Numbered from the stretch's first letter, positions 22,779 through 34,312 are shown. The stretch is 64,000 nt of DNA from Gonatopus flavifemur (GCA_018340375.1 JAFFJZ010000004.1:23286001-23350000), one strand, 5' to 3'. Notes: generated from the sequence alone by a model not told the origin. Translations and numbers: made by a program.

Positions 22779-23430
22779 GGGTAAGTCTATATATAACCGC
22801 GGAAAATGGGAACTTAGGTCCTCAGAAATTCTCAATACTCTACATATCGACAGTGCTCCTAGAGGAAATGGAAACTCTCAAATATCAAATCTCCACCACC
22901 CGCGGTTTTCGAAATATTCATTTTTAAAAATTCTAACAATGACAGTTCCTTGCAAAATTCAAACGACCACAACTCGAAAACTATTCAAGCTAGAAGGTTC
23001 AATGAATAGTCAATTTTCTTCGTAAATCTTCCATCTTTCATTTGATATATCATACAACCATGTTACATGCACGATAAAAAATTTATAAACAAAGAGACAC
23101 TTATTTTTTCAATAACTTCCGGGTGGCAAAGTTTTTCTTCTTGGAAAAAAAAATATAATATTCATACACTAATAACGAATGTACACACCAAACTTCAAGA
23201 TGGAAACTCGATGGCATCATGTTGAAAAGAATCAAAATGTGTGTTATTCGCACCGTAACGCTGAATACTCATCATGTGCCTCTGTCAAATCTCGTCGGAA
23301 GCGCCCGGAGAAACAAAAATCATGTTGGGTTGGAATCAAAATTGCATTTTCCATCTCGATAAGATTTGAAATTATAACAAGAATATAGGAATTCCAAATA
23401 CAATATAATAATGATAATATAAAGTATTTT
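22779..23430 (+). repeat. Left terminal inverted repeat (652 bp)
   Basis: Starts GGGTAAGTCTATATATAACC and runs through CGCGGAAAATGGGAACTTAG to 'aatataaagtattt'. It matches the reverse complement of 27834-28486 with scattered substitutions and small indels. It contains a 69-codon frame (23179-23388) mirrored in the right arm, which only reflects the inverted repeat. Confidence 0.9.
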
Positions 23431-23457
23431 AATGTGAAATCTTCACGCCAATTCAAT

Positions 23458-23556
23458 AGTATGAGTGTTGTTTTTTCTTGAATAAAATGTTCGGAGCCTT
23501 TAAAATTTCTAGGGCGGACAGATTGTGCGTTTTTCCAGTAGCAGTTGTTGCATCAA
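23458..23556 (-). pseudogene. Inverted duplicate of the end of the 23582-23887 fragment
   Basis: The sequence GAGTGTTGTTTTTTCTTGAA followed by 'taaaatgtt.g.agcct' is the near-exact reverse complement of 23791-23887. About 98 bp of the coding fragment's 3' end is therefore present a second time, inverted, about 235 bp away. The pair could fold into a hairpin. It is not a separate gene. Confidence 0.8.
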
Positions 23557-23581
23557 TGTTGTTGCATAAATGCATTCAGTT

Positions 23582-23887
23582 GACGACAATGTACCGTTTG
23601 AAAAAATTACCGGTTTCGTAACCTGTGCATATGACGAGAAATGGTGGGTAGCGTGTGTAATATCTAAAGATCATACCAATTGAGAACTTGATTTGTCATT
23701 TCTTCACCCTCATGGACCAGCTTCATCCTTCAAGTACCCTGACAAACCAAATTTATTGACTGTTCCTTATAATTTTGTTCTTTCAAACATTGATGCAACA
23801 ACTGCTACTGGAAGAACGTACAATCTATCCGCCTTAGAAATGGTAGAGGCTTCAAACATTTTATTCAAGAAAAAACAACACTCATAG
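23582..23887 (+). pseudogene. C-terminal fragment of a multicopy arthropod protein
   Basis: One frame reads about 100 residues with a single in-frame TGA (near 23681) and ends at TAG 23885. Recognisable blocks are YDEKWWVACVIS, SFLHPHGPASSF and TTATGRTYNLS. From memory these resemble the C-termini of uncharacterised proteins present in many copies in arthropod genomes, possibly transposon-derived. No 5' part is visible, since upstream is the inverted duplicate and the terminal repeat. It may be a captured gene fragment or a remnant of the element's own second gene. Confidence 0.6.
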
Positions 23888-24239
23888 CCAGGTAAAAATT
23901 TACGATTGGTGCTAGGATGGCGCAACATTGACAAAGATTGGCCGAGCCTTGGCAGTTAGGAAGGCGCAAGCTTGAAATGATAACATCGTTGCACGCTCCA
24001 CTGATGTATTTTGCCAATTACGGAACAACATTGGTACGATTATGGCAGTTAAATCTGCCATCATCGGCAAACCATGTAAAAATTTGTCGCTCGATCTAAA
24101 TTCAAGATTAGATCATGCTTGTACTCAACACAAACCAAGACTAATAGACGAATTTTTTTATGGTCTGCCAATGGTCAGAAGTTTTATCCATTTACATGAG
24201 GTAACATCATTTCTAACACATGAATGACGTTGTCTGCTA

Positions 24240-24345
24240 AATTGGAATGAATTCTATGAGGGTACTGAGCCAATATTGGCCAAAATTGCGCCAACATTGC
24301 GCCAATGTTCCGCCAATGTTGCGTCAACGCTGCACCAATGTTCAA
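24240..24345. repeat. TTGCGCCAACA / TTGGCGCAA iterated block
   Basis: 'attggccaaaattgcgccaacattgcg', then 'ccaatgtt' repeated with Cs and Gs changed, gives about seven units of 11-15 bp in 100 bp. Related phrases occur at 23905-23960, 27635-27830 and 29240-29320, so this motif family is scattered inside and just outside the 5.7-kb element. Confidence 0.6.
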
Positions 24346-25241
24346 CTGTATGTTAAACGATTGCAAAAATATAACAAAAATTCGATTCATATTTCCGACG
24401 CCGGTTTGGCTTCCCCCCTCCACAGATGATAGAATTTTGACCCGAATCTGAGATATTTTGTATAACCATGGCTAGAGGAAATTTGTATGCATTGAAACGA
24501 CAAAACTTATTCAGTTAATTCAATACGGAAGACATATGCTTACGAAATCAATACAACTCTCAATGATCACTGATACAATTATAAATAAATTATATTAAAG
24601 ATAATTTCAAATTTTATGTCCGCGAATCCATGGGTCTGCATAACTGGAAATTCTCCTTCGGGTTAACCTGTGGTGAAGGTAACAAGTTCAGTAGTAGCAG
24701 ATTTAATGATGCTTATATATTGACCACATAGTTTGTTAGGCGCTTGCGAGAAACGAACTGAGCTGAATGCGTTGTTGGGAACAATACTAAAGGTGGCGCT
24801 TTGAGAGCAACTTCGTTCCACTGGTTTGAAATAATTCTGGCGCGTGAAGACCCACACATATGAAACTTATGAACAACCATTAGGAACAATCGTTAAATTT
24901 CAATGAGATTTGGCGGGAATCAATCAGTTTCTTCAACCAGGGGACTCCATTGGGACCTGAAATTAGTTTTTTACGTATGAGAATTTCAGCATTACAAAAA
25001 ATCATACTAAATATCTATTACCGAATTTCACTGACTGCATTGAGGCGCATTCAGTCCTTTGTTATCATCGATGGTAAGGAGGGGATCCCGAGTACGACCA
25101 AGCGCGATAAATCGAATTCGCTATATGGCATGTAAATCTCACACCTAACCTGTTCTCAAATCTTTTCGTAAAAACAGTTTTATACAGTTTTTGTTGATTG
25201 TTCAGTCTTTCGAGATCAATTTGTGTGAAATATGAGAGACA

Positions 25242-27099
25242 ATGAGTTCATATGCACGTGTAAAAAAGCATCGAGCAATGGCTCGTTCAAACAGAACTGT
25301 GGATCATGACAACATCGTTGATGATCCGTATCAACAGGGAAATAATTCAAGTGCTGAACCCGAAACAAATGTGAACTTGAATGACAATATTGATTGTGAA
25401 ACAAGTGTAAGACTGGATGATAGTGATCCTCATTCTGAATGCTCATCTGACACATCAAAATTTCCAGAAGAAATTACAAAAAGTGATGAATCACACGATG
25501 CCACCGAGCAAGAAAACCAATTCATGATGCATCATGCGGAAACTATGGGGTCAGCTATTCCAAGTCCACTATTTGATGATGAAGACATAAAATTAATAAT
25601 AAACATTGTTGCAAACGTTCTCCACAATTCAAAAATATCGTTTTGGCCTATTTTGGGGCAAGTTTATTCTCCTAAATTCAAATCTAAAATTTTTTTTAAT
25701 TGCATTATATTGTGGTAAATCCAAGCCGAAATCTGCAAATGATTTGTTGAGAGAGTTCATAGAAGAGGCAACCTATCTCACAGCCCATAGTGTACTAATA
25801 AAAGAGAAAGTATTTAGATTTAAAGGTATGGCAATAATTTGTTACACTCCTGCCAGAGGTTCTCTGAAATATATTGAAGGCCATACTGGCTTCTTTTCAT
25901 GTGAAAGGTGTGTTACAAAAGCAAAAACAATCGAAGGTAAAAGAATCTTCCCTGAAACAGATGCACCTCTCCGTACTACATTGTCTTTCAAAACAGAGAG
26001 TCAAATCGAACATCACATCTCCGACACCACTACAAACCTCTTGAAAATTCCAGAGTTCGATCCAGTTAAAAATTTTCCTTTGGATGATATGCATTCACTC
26101 TGTTTAGGCATTATGAAGTCACTTTTATTGATGTGGGTTGGTGGTGATAGGAGTGTCAAATGCATGAGTAATCTACACCGTACATTATGTACAGAAATCA
26201 CTCTCAAAAATATAACTCCGAACGTTCCCTCGGAATTTCAACGGAAAAAATTTGATTTTTATGATCTCCTCCATTGGAAGGCGACACGATACAGGTTTTT
26301 GCCAATGTATTGTGGGGTAATTATCATGCACCAAATACTTCCCGAAGATGAATATGAGCATTTTCTGAAATTAGTTGTTGCGATTCGGATATTATCCGAT
26401 CCAAAAAAAATATTGATTGCAGATGAATTAAAAAAAGGTCATTTTTTATTACGAGAATTTTTCGATGGAATGGCGAATTACTACGGTTCTGCTAGTCAAG
26501 TTATGAACTTTCATAATTCAATTCATCTCGTTGATGATGTTGAGTATTATAAGATGCCTATAACTCAACTGTCAACTTTCCTTTTCGAAAATTGCATTGG
26601 TTTTCTGAAACAGCCGGGTAAATCTTCTAAATCTCCGGGGAAACAAGTGTTGAAACGTTTGGGAGAATTAGACAATCATCACACACCAAAACTAATATTG
26701 TGTAATTTGGATATCGTGGGTGGCCTAGCTGACCTTTGTGACCAAAAAATTATATATAAATCTATTGAACTGAGAGATGTGTATTGTATTACACCGTATG
26801 CACCAGAAAATATTGTGCTTTTAAAAAATGGATCTTTGTTCCAGATACAACAAATTTTTTCATATCAAGAAGAAAACAGAATATTCTTTTCGAACAAAAT
26901 TTATATTGAAGGTGAAACATTGAACATTGAAGGAGATGTTTTTGATTCACCTTATCCACCTCCAGATGTTGGTATTTGGCAAGTCCACAAAGCATCAACT
27001 TCACCAAAAGTAGTTTTTGCTGAAGAAATTGAACGAAAATGTGTAAAATTCACCATTAATGCCAAAGAATATGTCATATCAATGTTACATGATGCTTGA
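25242..27099 (+). pseudogene. Transposase-like gene of the 5.7-kb element, frameshifted
   Basis: The first segment (25242-25718) opens at ATG with an acidic Ser/Asp/Glu-rich N-terminus and reaches KISFWPILG. The frame is lost near a run of eight Ts at 25690, and a second frame carries on to 27099. The second part shows a Cys pair (GHTGFFSCERC), then DDMHSLCLGIMKSLL near 26083, WKATRYRFLPMY, NFHNSIHLVDDV and FENCIGFLK. These blocks match a widespread arthropod/cnidarian 'transposase domain-containing' family. Compared with remembered relatives, DNA between the acidic N-terminus and the FWPIL block seems missing, so there is probably an internal deletion too. It would act as the element's transposase. 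Both host-side neighbours are the element's own inverted repeats. Confidence 0.75.
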
Positions 27100-27833
27100 A
27101 GATGTGAATTCATACCATTATGCACATTTTTAACGATCTCAAATGAATTGTGTTTCAAATATACTTTGTATCAACGTACAACAAATCATGAGTGTTAACG
27201 TGATGGGCGTTATTTATCAATTCATTTCAAATGTGCGCATGTGAAGAAATTTTATTTCCAAGTATTCATAATGGGAACAGAAGACACATAAGAATTCGTA
27301 CTAAGAGGTTCATAGGGGTCAAGTTTCCAAGAATTGGATCGTTTTTTTCTTTTAATTTATATTCATATAATATTGTAAATAAACATGTACTTTTGAATTA
27401 TGATTTTGAATCTCTCTGTGATTACTGTGTACGCGGGACAAGCTTCATCTAACTTATGCGCATGTGCAGATATGAAATAAGTGTCGACATCGATTTGCAT
27501 CGATCTGAATGTATCTGCAACGAACCGTCTATTTTCATCAACTGCCATTAACCGCAGTTAATGCATTAACTTGCCAACCTTTGAAGTAATAATCAGCCGT
27601 GCTATGAAATTCTTCGTATGAAGTGAATTTTTTTTGTCCAGACAATATTGGACCAACGCTGAACCATGATTGGCGCAATCTTGAGCCAATGATGCACTGA
27701 TCAATAGAAATTATGATTCCCAACAGTGATGCAACATTCTGCCACTTGTCAATCAACATTGCCTCGATATAAATTTCCAAGCCTTGGATGTCAGCATTGC
27801 GCCTATCTATTTTTATTCGTCAGTATTGGCGGA
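27100..27833. other. 3' interior of the 5.7-kb element
   Basis: Downstream of the transposase-like gene there is no further coding segment. 27620-27830 carries 'ttggcgcaa' and 'gcgcc' phrases of the same motif family as 24240. Confidence 0.5.
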
Positions 27834-28486
27834 AAAATACTTTATATTATCATTATTATATTGTATTTGGAATTCCTATATTCTTGTTATATTTTCAAAT
27901 CTTATGAAGATGGAAAATACAATTTTGATTTCAACCCAACATGATTTTTTGTTTCTCCCGGCGCTTCCAACGAGATTCGACAGAGGCGCATGATGAGTAT
28001 TCAGCGGTACGGTGCGAATAACACACAAATTGGTTTTTTTCAATATGATGTCATCGAGTTTCCATCTTGAAGTTTGGTGTGTACCTTCGTTATTAGTGTA
28101 TGAACATTATATATTTTTTTCCAAGAAAAAAAAATCTTCCGCCCGGAAGTTATTGAAAAAATAAGTGTCTCTTTGTTTATAAATTTTTTATCATGCATGT
28201 AACATGGTTTCATAATATACCGAATGAAAGATGGAAGATTTAAGAAGAAAATTGACTGGTCATTGAACCCTCTAGCTGGAATAGTTTTCGAGTTGTGGTC
28301 GTTTGAATTTTGCAAGAAACTGTCATTGTTAGAATTTTCAAGAATGAATATTCCGAAAACCACGGGTGGTGGAGATTTGATATTTGAGAGTTTCCATTTC
28401 CTCTAGGAGGACTGTCGATATGTAGAGTATTGAGAATTTCTGAGAACCTAAGTTCCCATTTTCCGCGGTTATATGAAGACTTACCC
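27834..28486 (-). repeat. Right terminal inverted repeat (653 bp)
   Basis: Reverse complement of the left arm, starting internally at 'aaatactttatattatcatt' and ending ATATGAAGACTTACCC, followed by the GCAA duplication. The length equals the left arm to within a base or two by inspection. Confidence 0.9.
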
Positions 28487-28545
28487 GCAAGTCATAACAA
28501 GACTGACAATTGGACCACGACTGGGGTTAAGCCTGGTATGCCAAG

Positions 28546-28810
28546 TTTCGTTAGCCTAGCCTCGGCCAATGCTTGACCTACTGTGGCTGACTAAGCGCTG
28601 ATAGAGCATCAGATACCAATGATAGAACCTAGCATATTTTGCCGTGTTCGATTCAATTTTCGTTAACCAAGTCTCGACTGATGCTTGGCCCGTCACAGCT
28701 AATCAACCCTCAGTAGCATCTCAGACATCAATGCTAGGATTAGGCATATTTCGCTGTGTTTGATTTATTTTTGGTCAACCAAGCTTTAATCGACACTTGA
28801 CTCGCTGTAA
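28546..28810 (+). repeat. Degenerate tandem repeat, ~115-bp unit
   Basis: Unit 1 (28546-28660) and unit 2 (28661-28774) both read 'cgtta.cc.ag.ctcg.c..atgcttg.cc..t', 'agctaa/gctgactaa', 'agcatc.agata/ca.caatg', 'ctagcatatttt/aggcatattt', 'gc.gtgtt.gatt.a.ttt'. A partial third unit follows. No reading frame is preserved. Confidence 0.6.
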
Positions 28811-28923
28811 GCCTAGATATAGCCGCGTGACGTGGATTCGGAATTTATCAGCATTTCAGGAACTTGAAAGATTATACGCCTGAATATACGTCAGCTCGAA
28901 TACGGGTATCCTCTCAACGTCCT

Positions 28924-29010
28924 CCCAGATAGCACAGAAGTCCTAAAAGAGTTCTTTATAAATCCATTCCATTAATTCTGAACTCTTTCAGAAGTCTTGT
29001 GCTATCTAGA
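28924..29010. mobile_element. 87-bp palindromic element, CCCAGATAGCACA ends
   Basis: The left arm CCCAGATAGCACAGAAGTCC, then 'taaaagag', pairs with the right arm 'ctctttcagaagtcttgtgctatctaga'. The loop is about 25 bp. The 87-bp element at 38233 has the same length, arms and loop position, so both are copies of one very small family. Confidence 0.8.
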
Positions 29011-29039
29011 CCAAAGTGACTGTGTCGAAATCAAATATT

Positions 29040-29335
29040 CCGAAATTTCATGTGTCGGAATATATTATATTGAATCAAGCTTGGATGCCAATAAGGAAAC
29101 TATCCTATTCGTTGAGGTCGATTGTATATCAATTATGGCACCAGTATCGATTCAAAACATAAAACCAATATTGAATCTTGATATTGAACCAAGCTTGGAT
29201 GCCAAGCGTTGAACATTTTTATCATCCCAGACATTAATCTAATTTGGTGCCAATGTTGTTAACCATGCTAGGCCCAATGTTGACTAGCATGGGCGCAAGC
29301 TTGGTACATTTGTCAACGCATACCTGGGATCAAGG
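29040..29335. repeat. CAAGCTTGG-iterated block
   Basis: CAAGCTTGGATGCCAA occurs at about 29078 and 29191, with variants 'gcaagcttggt' and 'ccaatgttg' between and after. It is probably a motif-iterated MITE related to the 'ttggcgcaa' blocks. The possible right end 'catacctggg' could not be paired with a left end. Confidence 0.5.
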
Positions 29336-29451
29336 GGATTCTAGCAACGTAGTAGCAACCAAATCTTTCATGAGAAACTACCCTAGGTTGAATGATCCAG
29401 TCATTCACGAATGTAGAACGCCTGCACTAACGAAAAACTAGAGGCTGCTTC

Positions 29452-30204
29452 TGTGGGAATAGCGAGAGTTGACAAATGGCGCGGTACTGGCGAAGTTGTA
29501 TTCGCCAAACTTCGACAAACGGTCTTGAGCCAGTATCGAATTGATACTGTTTGGAGAATACCCAGACCCTACAGAAACGGAACCGCGTGAAATGCGAAAA
29601 AAAGACAATACGACACAAATATCGATGCAACGTTGTTCTAATACGGAATAGATAGAAGATGGCGATTCCACTGATCTTTCAGATGATACGGTTACTTCGA
29701 AGAGACAATACTGCGCCAGTATTTAGCCAGAGTTATTATTAGCATTCAATATGTTTGATAGATGACGATGTGCCAGTATTGATAGGACTCTAGCTGACTA
29801 TAGAATCGGTAATCAACTGACGTTAGAATCACCATCTTGGCAATTCAGCTGTTGTAGTGAGCCAAAGTCTTGCCAGCATTAGGCCAGGGATAATATGATC
29901 ATTCCATATGTTTGAAAGACGGCAATGCATCACTATTGATAGGACTCTCTGACTGACTACGGAATCGATGGTTGAATGACATTAAAATCACGATCACCAT
30001 AGCAGGCTCACATCAAATATCACTATCGCCGTGATGGTAATTGTTATACTGGCCCTCATGTAAAATTGTGTTATCATTTCAACTCCGTTGCTAGTCCTGG
30101 CAATCCAACTGGCCCTATAATGGTCGCGCTAGATTTACCAGTACTGGCCCCTCCGGCGACAGGAGTGAGTCGGTAGCGGCCCGTGTTTCCATTTCCACAT
30201 GGGT
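29452..30204 (+). repeat. Left arm, GCCAGTACTGGC-module repeat (~750 bp)
   Basis: The arm is built around iterations of GCCAGTA(C/T)TGGC half-palindromes, for example near 29490, 29698, 29770, 29876, 30045 and 30142. 'ataggactct', 'gactatNgaatcg' and 'taaaatcacNatc' lie between them. It has no gene. The right arm contains the same blocks in mirror order. Confidence 0.75.
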
Positions 30205-30324
30205 GGTGAGTGCCTCGTAGGTATTTGGCGAATTGTCTAGTTTTTCACTAGTACAAGCGTTACAAACTCGTGAATGACTAGACTGTTCTACTAGGGTAGG
30301 TTAAACGCTTCTATTTAACTCAAT

Positions 30325-30552
30325 CAAAACATCGCTCTGCACCAGACTTTTATTTGAATCAGTGAAATGCTGTACAGAGCGATATTTTGATTCATTTAGT
30401 TTGTCATAGATGATTTGGCCACTGCCACCCTGCTTTGACGCTAGCCAAATCGTTTCTCCATAATTTATTGAAATATGAAAAAATATAATCAATATATCGC
30501 TCTGTACGGACCAACGTAGTTGATCGAAGATCTGTACAAAGCGATATTTTCA
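30325..30552. mobile_element. 228-bp MITE with four ATATCGCTCTGTAC motifs
   Basis: The motif (A)TATCGCTCTGTAC occurs at 30331 (+), 30371-30385 (-), 30494 (+) and 30532-30546 (-), alternating in orientation. The outermost pair forms the termini and the inner pair a nested inverted repeat, so it could fold as one long stem or as two hairpins. The remaining 30400-30480 is unique. Confidence 0.7.
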
Positions 30553-32202
30553 TAATATTCTTTTATTCTCCGATAACTTGAAAATGAAAAGCAATTCCAC
30601 TATTATTACGCTCGCTAGTATTCCCTCAAACACCGAGATGAAGAAATTTTTCATGCATCACTTACACACGATTGTTTATCTGATGACAATATTTCAATCA
30701 ATCTTTCCTTTTCGCATTCTCTTTGAACCAACAAACAGAGTTGATGTATCATTTTGCAATCCTGTCGATGACAAACGTTATACCGATAATTGCCCTCTAT
30801 TTGACACGTCCGATTCTTTTTGCTTATTCACTTTGGAGGACAAAGAAAAAGAATTCATATCAGTTCTTTTGTGGATGATAAATATCGAGACTCGAAATCG
30901 TCATCGTATACGTCACATCATTGTTATCGAAGTGTGATATTTTTCATTGTCCAGCAACGAAAGGACACTATTTCACAGACACAAGAGTTAACATTGTGGA
31001 AATACAGAGAATGAGACCCGATATTGTTCGATGAAGCGTACGTATCGATATGTATATATGTGATATATGTGCCCTGTCTGTTCCATGAAAAGTAATTGGG
31101 AATTGCTCGAGTCACGATCTGTGAATATCGATAGATTTGGCAATAAAGACTTGGATCGAGTTCATTCGTCTATGGTAAAGCTTGGTTATTTCTCTCGGAT
31201 CACTTTAATTGTAAATTCAATAGAAAAATATTGTTTTCCTTCTTTTGAATCTTCAACGACATAGTTCGACATAATGCCAGGAAATGAAGCCATCGTATCT
31301 TAAAATGTTTGCAAGAACAAATTTCTTTGTATGCAGTGTGCGAAATTCATTTAAGAATGAGATAAATATTTTATATTGGATAAGAAATCAGAGACGAAAC
31401 TAGTTCGAGTCCATAAATAGGACTGGAATCAAAAACCATTGCTTCGCGGAATATTGGTATTTCATCATCTTGACATACGATCAATTTTAGAATTTCACGA
31501 ATTTACGTACGTGAACGCTTCAGGGGAAATTAATTTGCTTCGAATGGATGAATAAATAAATCAGTGAGTAAATGAACTTCATTTAGTTCGAATTTGTCAC
31601 AAGTGAATCGAGAATGCATCGAAGAATCAAGTTATTCACAATGTGGTTCAATGAATTCTGAATAATTTCGAGTGGGTTTCATTGATTTTCCAATAAGCTT
31701 GATTTATTACGCATGATCAAATTGCGATTATCATTTCATATGTATGATGTATTACAATATTATTATGACCAGGAATCGGATGGTTTTCAGTGGTTTGTGA
31801 ATTCACTCAAATTGTGGAGCAAGATATTTTGCTGAAGTTTGAATTGCTCATTGAAACGAATTGGTAATCAAATCACGAAATAATTAGCTATTGAGAATCT
31901 AGGAAATTGCAGCACATTTTCCAAACGATTTCTTCAGGTCCGAACTGTTAATTGGAGAAGATAAACATTGATGATTTATCAAGTTTTGCGAGTTTTGATT
32001 TTCGTTTTATTTTTATAAACGATTCAAACTTCAAGAACATAGCAAGATTGTTTGCTATATGAAATATGCATCAAATCGAACTTCTACTCAGAATTGACGC
32101 AAAAGTTTGTTCATTAACAAATTCTCATTTTGAATGTCTTATGAACATTCCATGAAACTCTGAATGAGACTACACCGGACATTCGCACATCCCTGGTATA
32201 TA
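30553..32202. other. Unassigned interval inside the fold-back
   Basis: A 119-codon plus-strand frame (30578-30937) has no recognised motif, and shadows overlap it. 31013-31046 is the exact inverted partner of 14546-14579. No other repeats are clear. Confidence 0.4.
31013..31046 (-). repeat. 34-bp exact inverted partner of 14546-14579
   Basis: Begins GAGACCCGATATTGTTCGAT and ends GCGTACGTATC. See the partner entry. The similarity extends leftward at a lower level for about 60 bp. Confidence 0.75.
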
Positions 32203-34266
32203 CAGGGTGTCCCATTTTAATCTGTCACTTAGAATATCTCGGAAACGGATAGATTCAGAGGAAAATGTTCCGGGGAAAAAATGTAAGAATCTAAGGGGGA
32301 CATCCGATGGTGAACTTGGCTTTGACCTCAGATCCCACTTTCAAGATCATTTTGAGGTCAACTCATGTTTCTTAAATGGAATTCCCTTTTTTCTCACTAC
32401 CGGTTTAGATTCTACGCTAAAAACCAAGGAACTTTTGTCTCAAACGTTTTTTCGAAATCCCCATAGATGGCGTTCTAATTGATGAGAAAATGAGAATTCT
32501 CGAACCCTCGGATTGTATTCTGTCTAACATAATGCTCAACTCTTGAGTGTTTCTCATCTCCCGGAAATTGCCGTCGGCTTCAGCGTTACCCAATGTGCAC
32601 CACGAGGAGGTTGCGTGATCGGACTTTACACATCATTGTGGCCCTGAGAAGGGCCGATTGTCTCAACTGGAGGTGTATCTTCGGGGACGCATTAGGCATT
32701 CAAAAGATGTTCAAAATGAGCGCCGTTTTGCCTTTGACAAAGCGCAATTCTTTTATGAAAGTTTTCTACAGTTGCTTGCAACGTAGCAGGTCTTATTGCT
32801 GTGCATGCTCTTCTTATTCGATCTTTCATGTCATCGCGTGTTGTTGGAGGTTCACGGAATACAACATTTTTTATGTAACCCCACAAGAAAAAATCAGGCG
32901 ACGTCAGATCTGGCGACCTAGGTGGCCATTGCACAGGTCCTCCACGGCCAATCCACCTTCTGGGAAACTTCTCGTCCAGAAATTTTCGAACAATTCGCAA
33001 GTAATGAGGAGGTGCCCCATCCTGTTGGAACCACATCCTTGATCTCACGTCAAGACCTACGTCTTCTATAAGAGCAGGGAGTTCAAAATGCAAAAAAACG
33101 AAGGTACTCCGCGCCAGTCAGGTTTCCTTCAAAAAAATACGGCCCTATGATCCTGGAATCTACAATTCCGCACCAAACGTTCACACTCCAACGGTGTTGA
33201 TGATTAATTGTACGGACCCAGTAAGGATTCTGAGCACTCCAATGATGGCAATTGTGCCTATTGAGAATTCCAACATTGTGAAATATTGCCTCATCAGAGA
33301 ACATAACGTGATGAGAGAAAGTAGGATCTTCTTCAATTCTCCGTTGGGCCTACGTGCAGAAGTTCAATCTTGTTATGAAATCCTCAGCTGCTAGAGATTG
33401 CACCAAAGTGATATGGTACGGATGATAATCCAACGATTTCAAGATACGCCGAGCTGTGGATCGAGGAATCCCGGTCATTTTCTCAATATCCCGAAGACTG
33501 ATATGGGGATTAATATGAATTAATGCCAGCACAGCCAGCGATCTCACATCAGGATCATTGTCAGCCGCATAAACTTTCTTTTTCCTCTGTCGTTTGAGGA
33601 GACCTTGACGAGCACGTTGTTCAAGAAATCGGATCGTAATGCGATTTGGACACCTCCAATCCGGAAAACGACGTTGAAACGTTCCCACAGCTTCAACATA
33701 ATTTCCCCGCGCTTCACCAACACACAACAAAACGTCAACAATATCGTTTGGCGCGTAATCAGACATGATATTTAATAATGTGTTTCCTCCAAATGATAAC
33801 AGAGAACTGAGCAGTTTGGGAATGCTAAATTTTTAAGGTATTCACACGTGAATCAAGATGATAATTTCCAAGAACAAAACCAAAACAAAGCACAACCGAC
33901 GGCAATTTCCGGGAGATGAGAAACACTCAAGAGTTGAGCATTATGTTAGACAGAATACAATTCGAGGGTTTGAGAATTCTCATTTTCTCATCAATTAGAG
34001 CGCCATCTATGGGGATTCCGAAGAAACGTTTCAGACACAAGTTCCTTGGTTTCTAGCGTAGAATCTAAACCGGTAGTGAAAAAAAGGGAATTCCATTTAA
34101 GAAACATGAGTTGACCTCAAAATGATCTTGAAAGTGGGATCTGAGGTCAAAGCCAAGTTCACCATCGGATGTCCCCCTCAGATTCTTACATTTTTTTCCC
34201 GGAACATTTTCCTCTGAATCTATCCGTTTCCGAGATATTCTGAGTGACAGATTAAAATGGGACACG
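32203..34266 (-). mobile_element. Tc1/mariner-superfamily element (DD41D) with ~370-bp inverted repeats
   Basis: The left terminus CAGGGTGTCCCATTTTAATC follows TA. The right terminus, reverse complemented, is CGTGTCCCATTTTAATC, followed by TA. The inverted repeats extend about 370 bp (32203-32580 against about 33898-34266), unusually long compared with the 25-40 bp of ordinary mariners, and nearly identical through 'gacctcaaaatgatcttgaa' and 'gagaaacactcaagagttga'. The single transposase is on the minus strand. The right tip has lost the CAGGGT hexamer. Confidence 0.9.
32692..33766 (-). pseudogene. Tc1/mariner-like transposase (DD41D), one stop and one frameshift
   Basis: The minus-strand frame begins at ATG 33766. 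N-terminal DNA-binding part: LLCVGEARGN, FPDWRCPNRITI and the helix-turn-helix ISLRDIEKMTGIPRSTARR. A Trp codon became TAG at about 33350-33352, and the same frame then resumes with the first catalytic Asp (VMFSDEA). A run of Ts at about 33090-33096 shifts the frame. The last part (32692-33093) holds the second Asp (WFQQDGAPPHY) and the third (RSPDLTSPDFFLWG). By my count 41 residues separate these two Asps. It is similar to transposase genes common in insect genomes. Length otherwise looks complete, ending FEHLLNA. Confidence 0.9.
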
Positions 34267-34276
34267 TATATATGCG

Positions 34277-34312
34277 GTGTTTTCTGAACGTTCCGGAACG
34301 GTTCAGAACATT
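34277..34312. repeat. Short near-perfect palindrome
   Basis: TTCTGAACGTTCCGGAACGG followed by TTCAGAA is its own reverse complement apart from one inserted base. It sits in the 50-bp gap between the DD41D element and the right fold-back arm. Confidence 0.7.

Larger units (their letters stand above)
22779..28486 (+). mobile_element. 5.7-kb DNA transposon with ~650-bp terminal inverted repeats
   Basis: The termini are GGGTAAGTCT (22779) and its inverse AGACTTACCC (ends 28486). Each is flanked by GCAA (22775-22778 and 28487-28490), a 4-bp target duplication. The arms 22779-23430 and 27834-28486 are inverted copies, highly similar along their length. Inside lie a frameshifted transposase-like gene (25242-27099), a separate broken coding fragment (23582-23887) and motif-iterated 'ttgcgccaa' DNA. 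Family assignment is open. The D-x-M-H-x5-G motif of the protein recalls CACTA/TNP2-type transposases, but CACTA elements usually end CACTA/CACTG and duplicate 2-3 bp. Confidence 0.85.
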
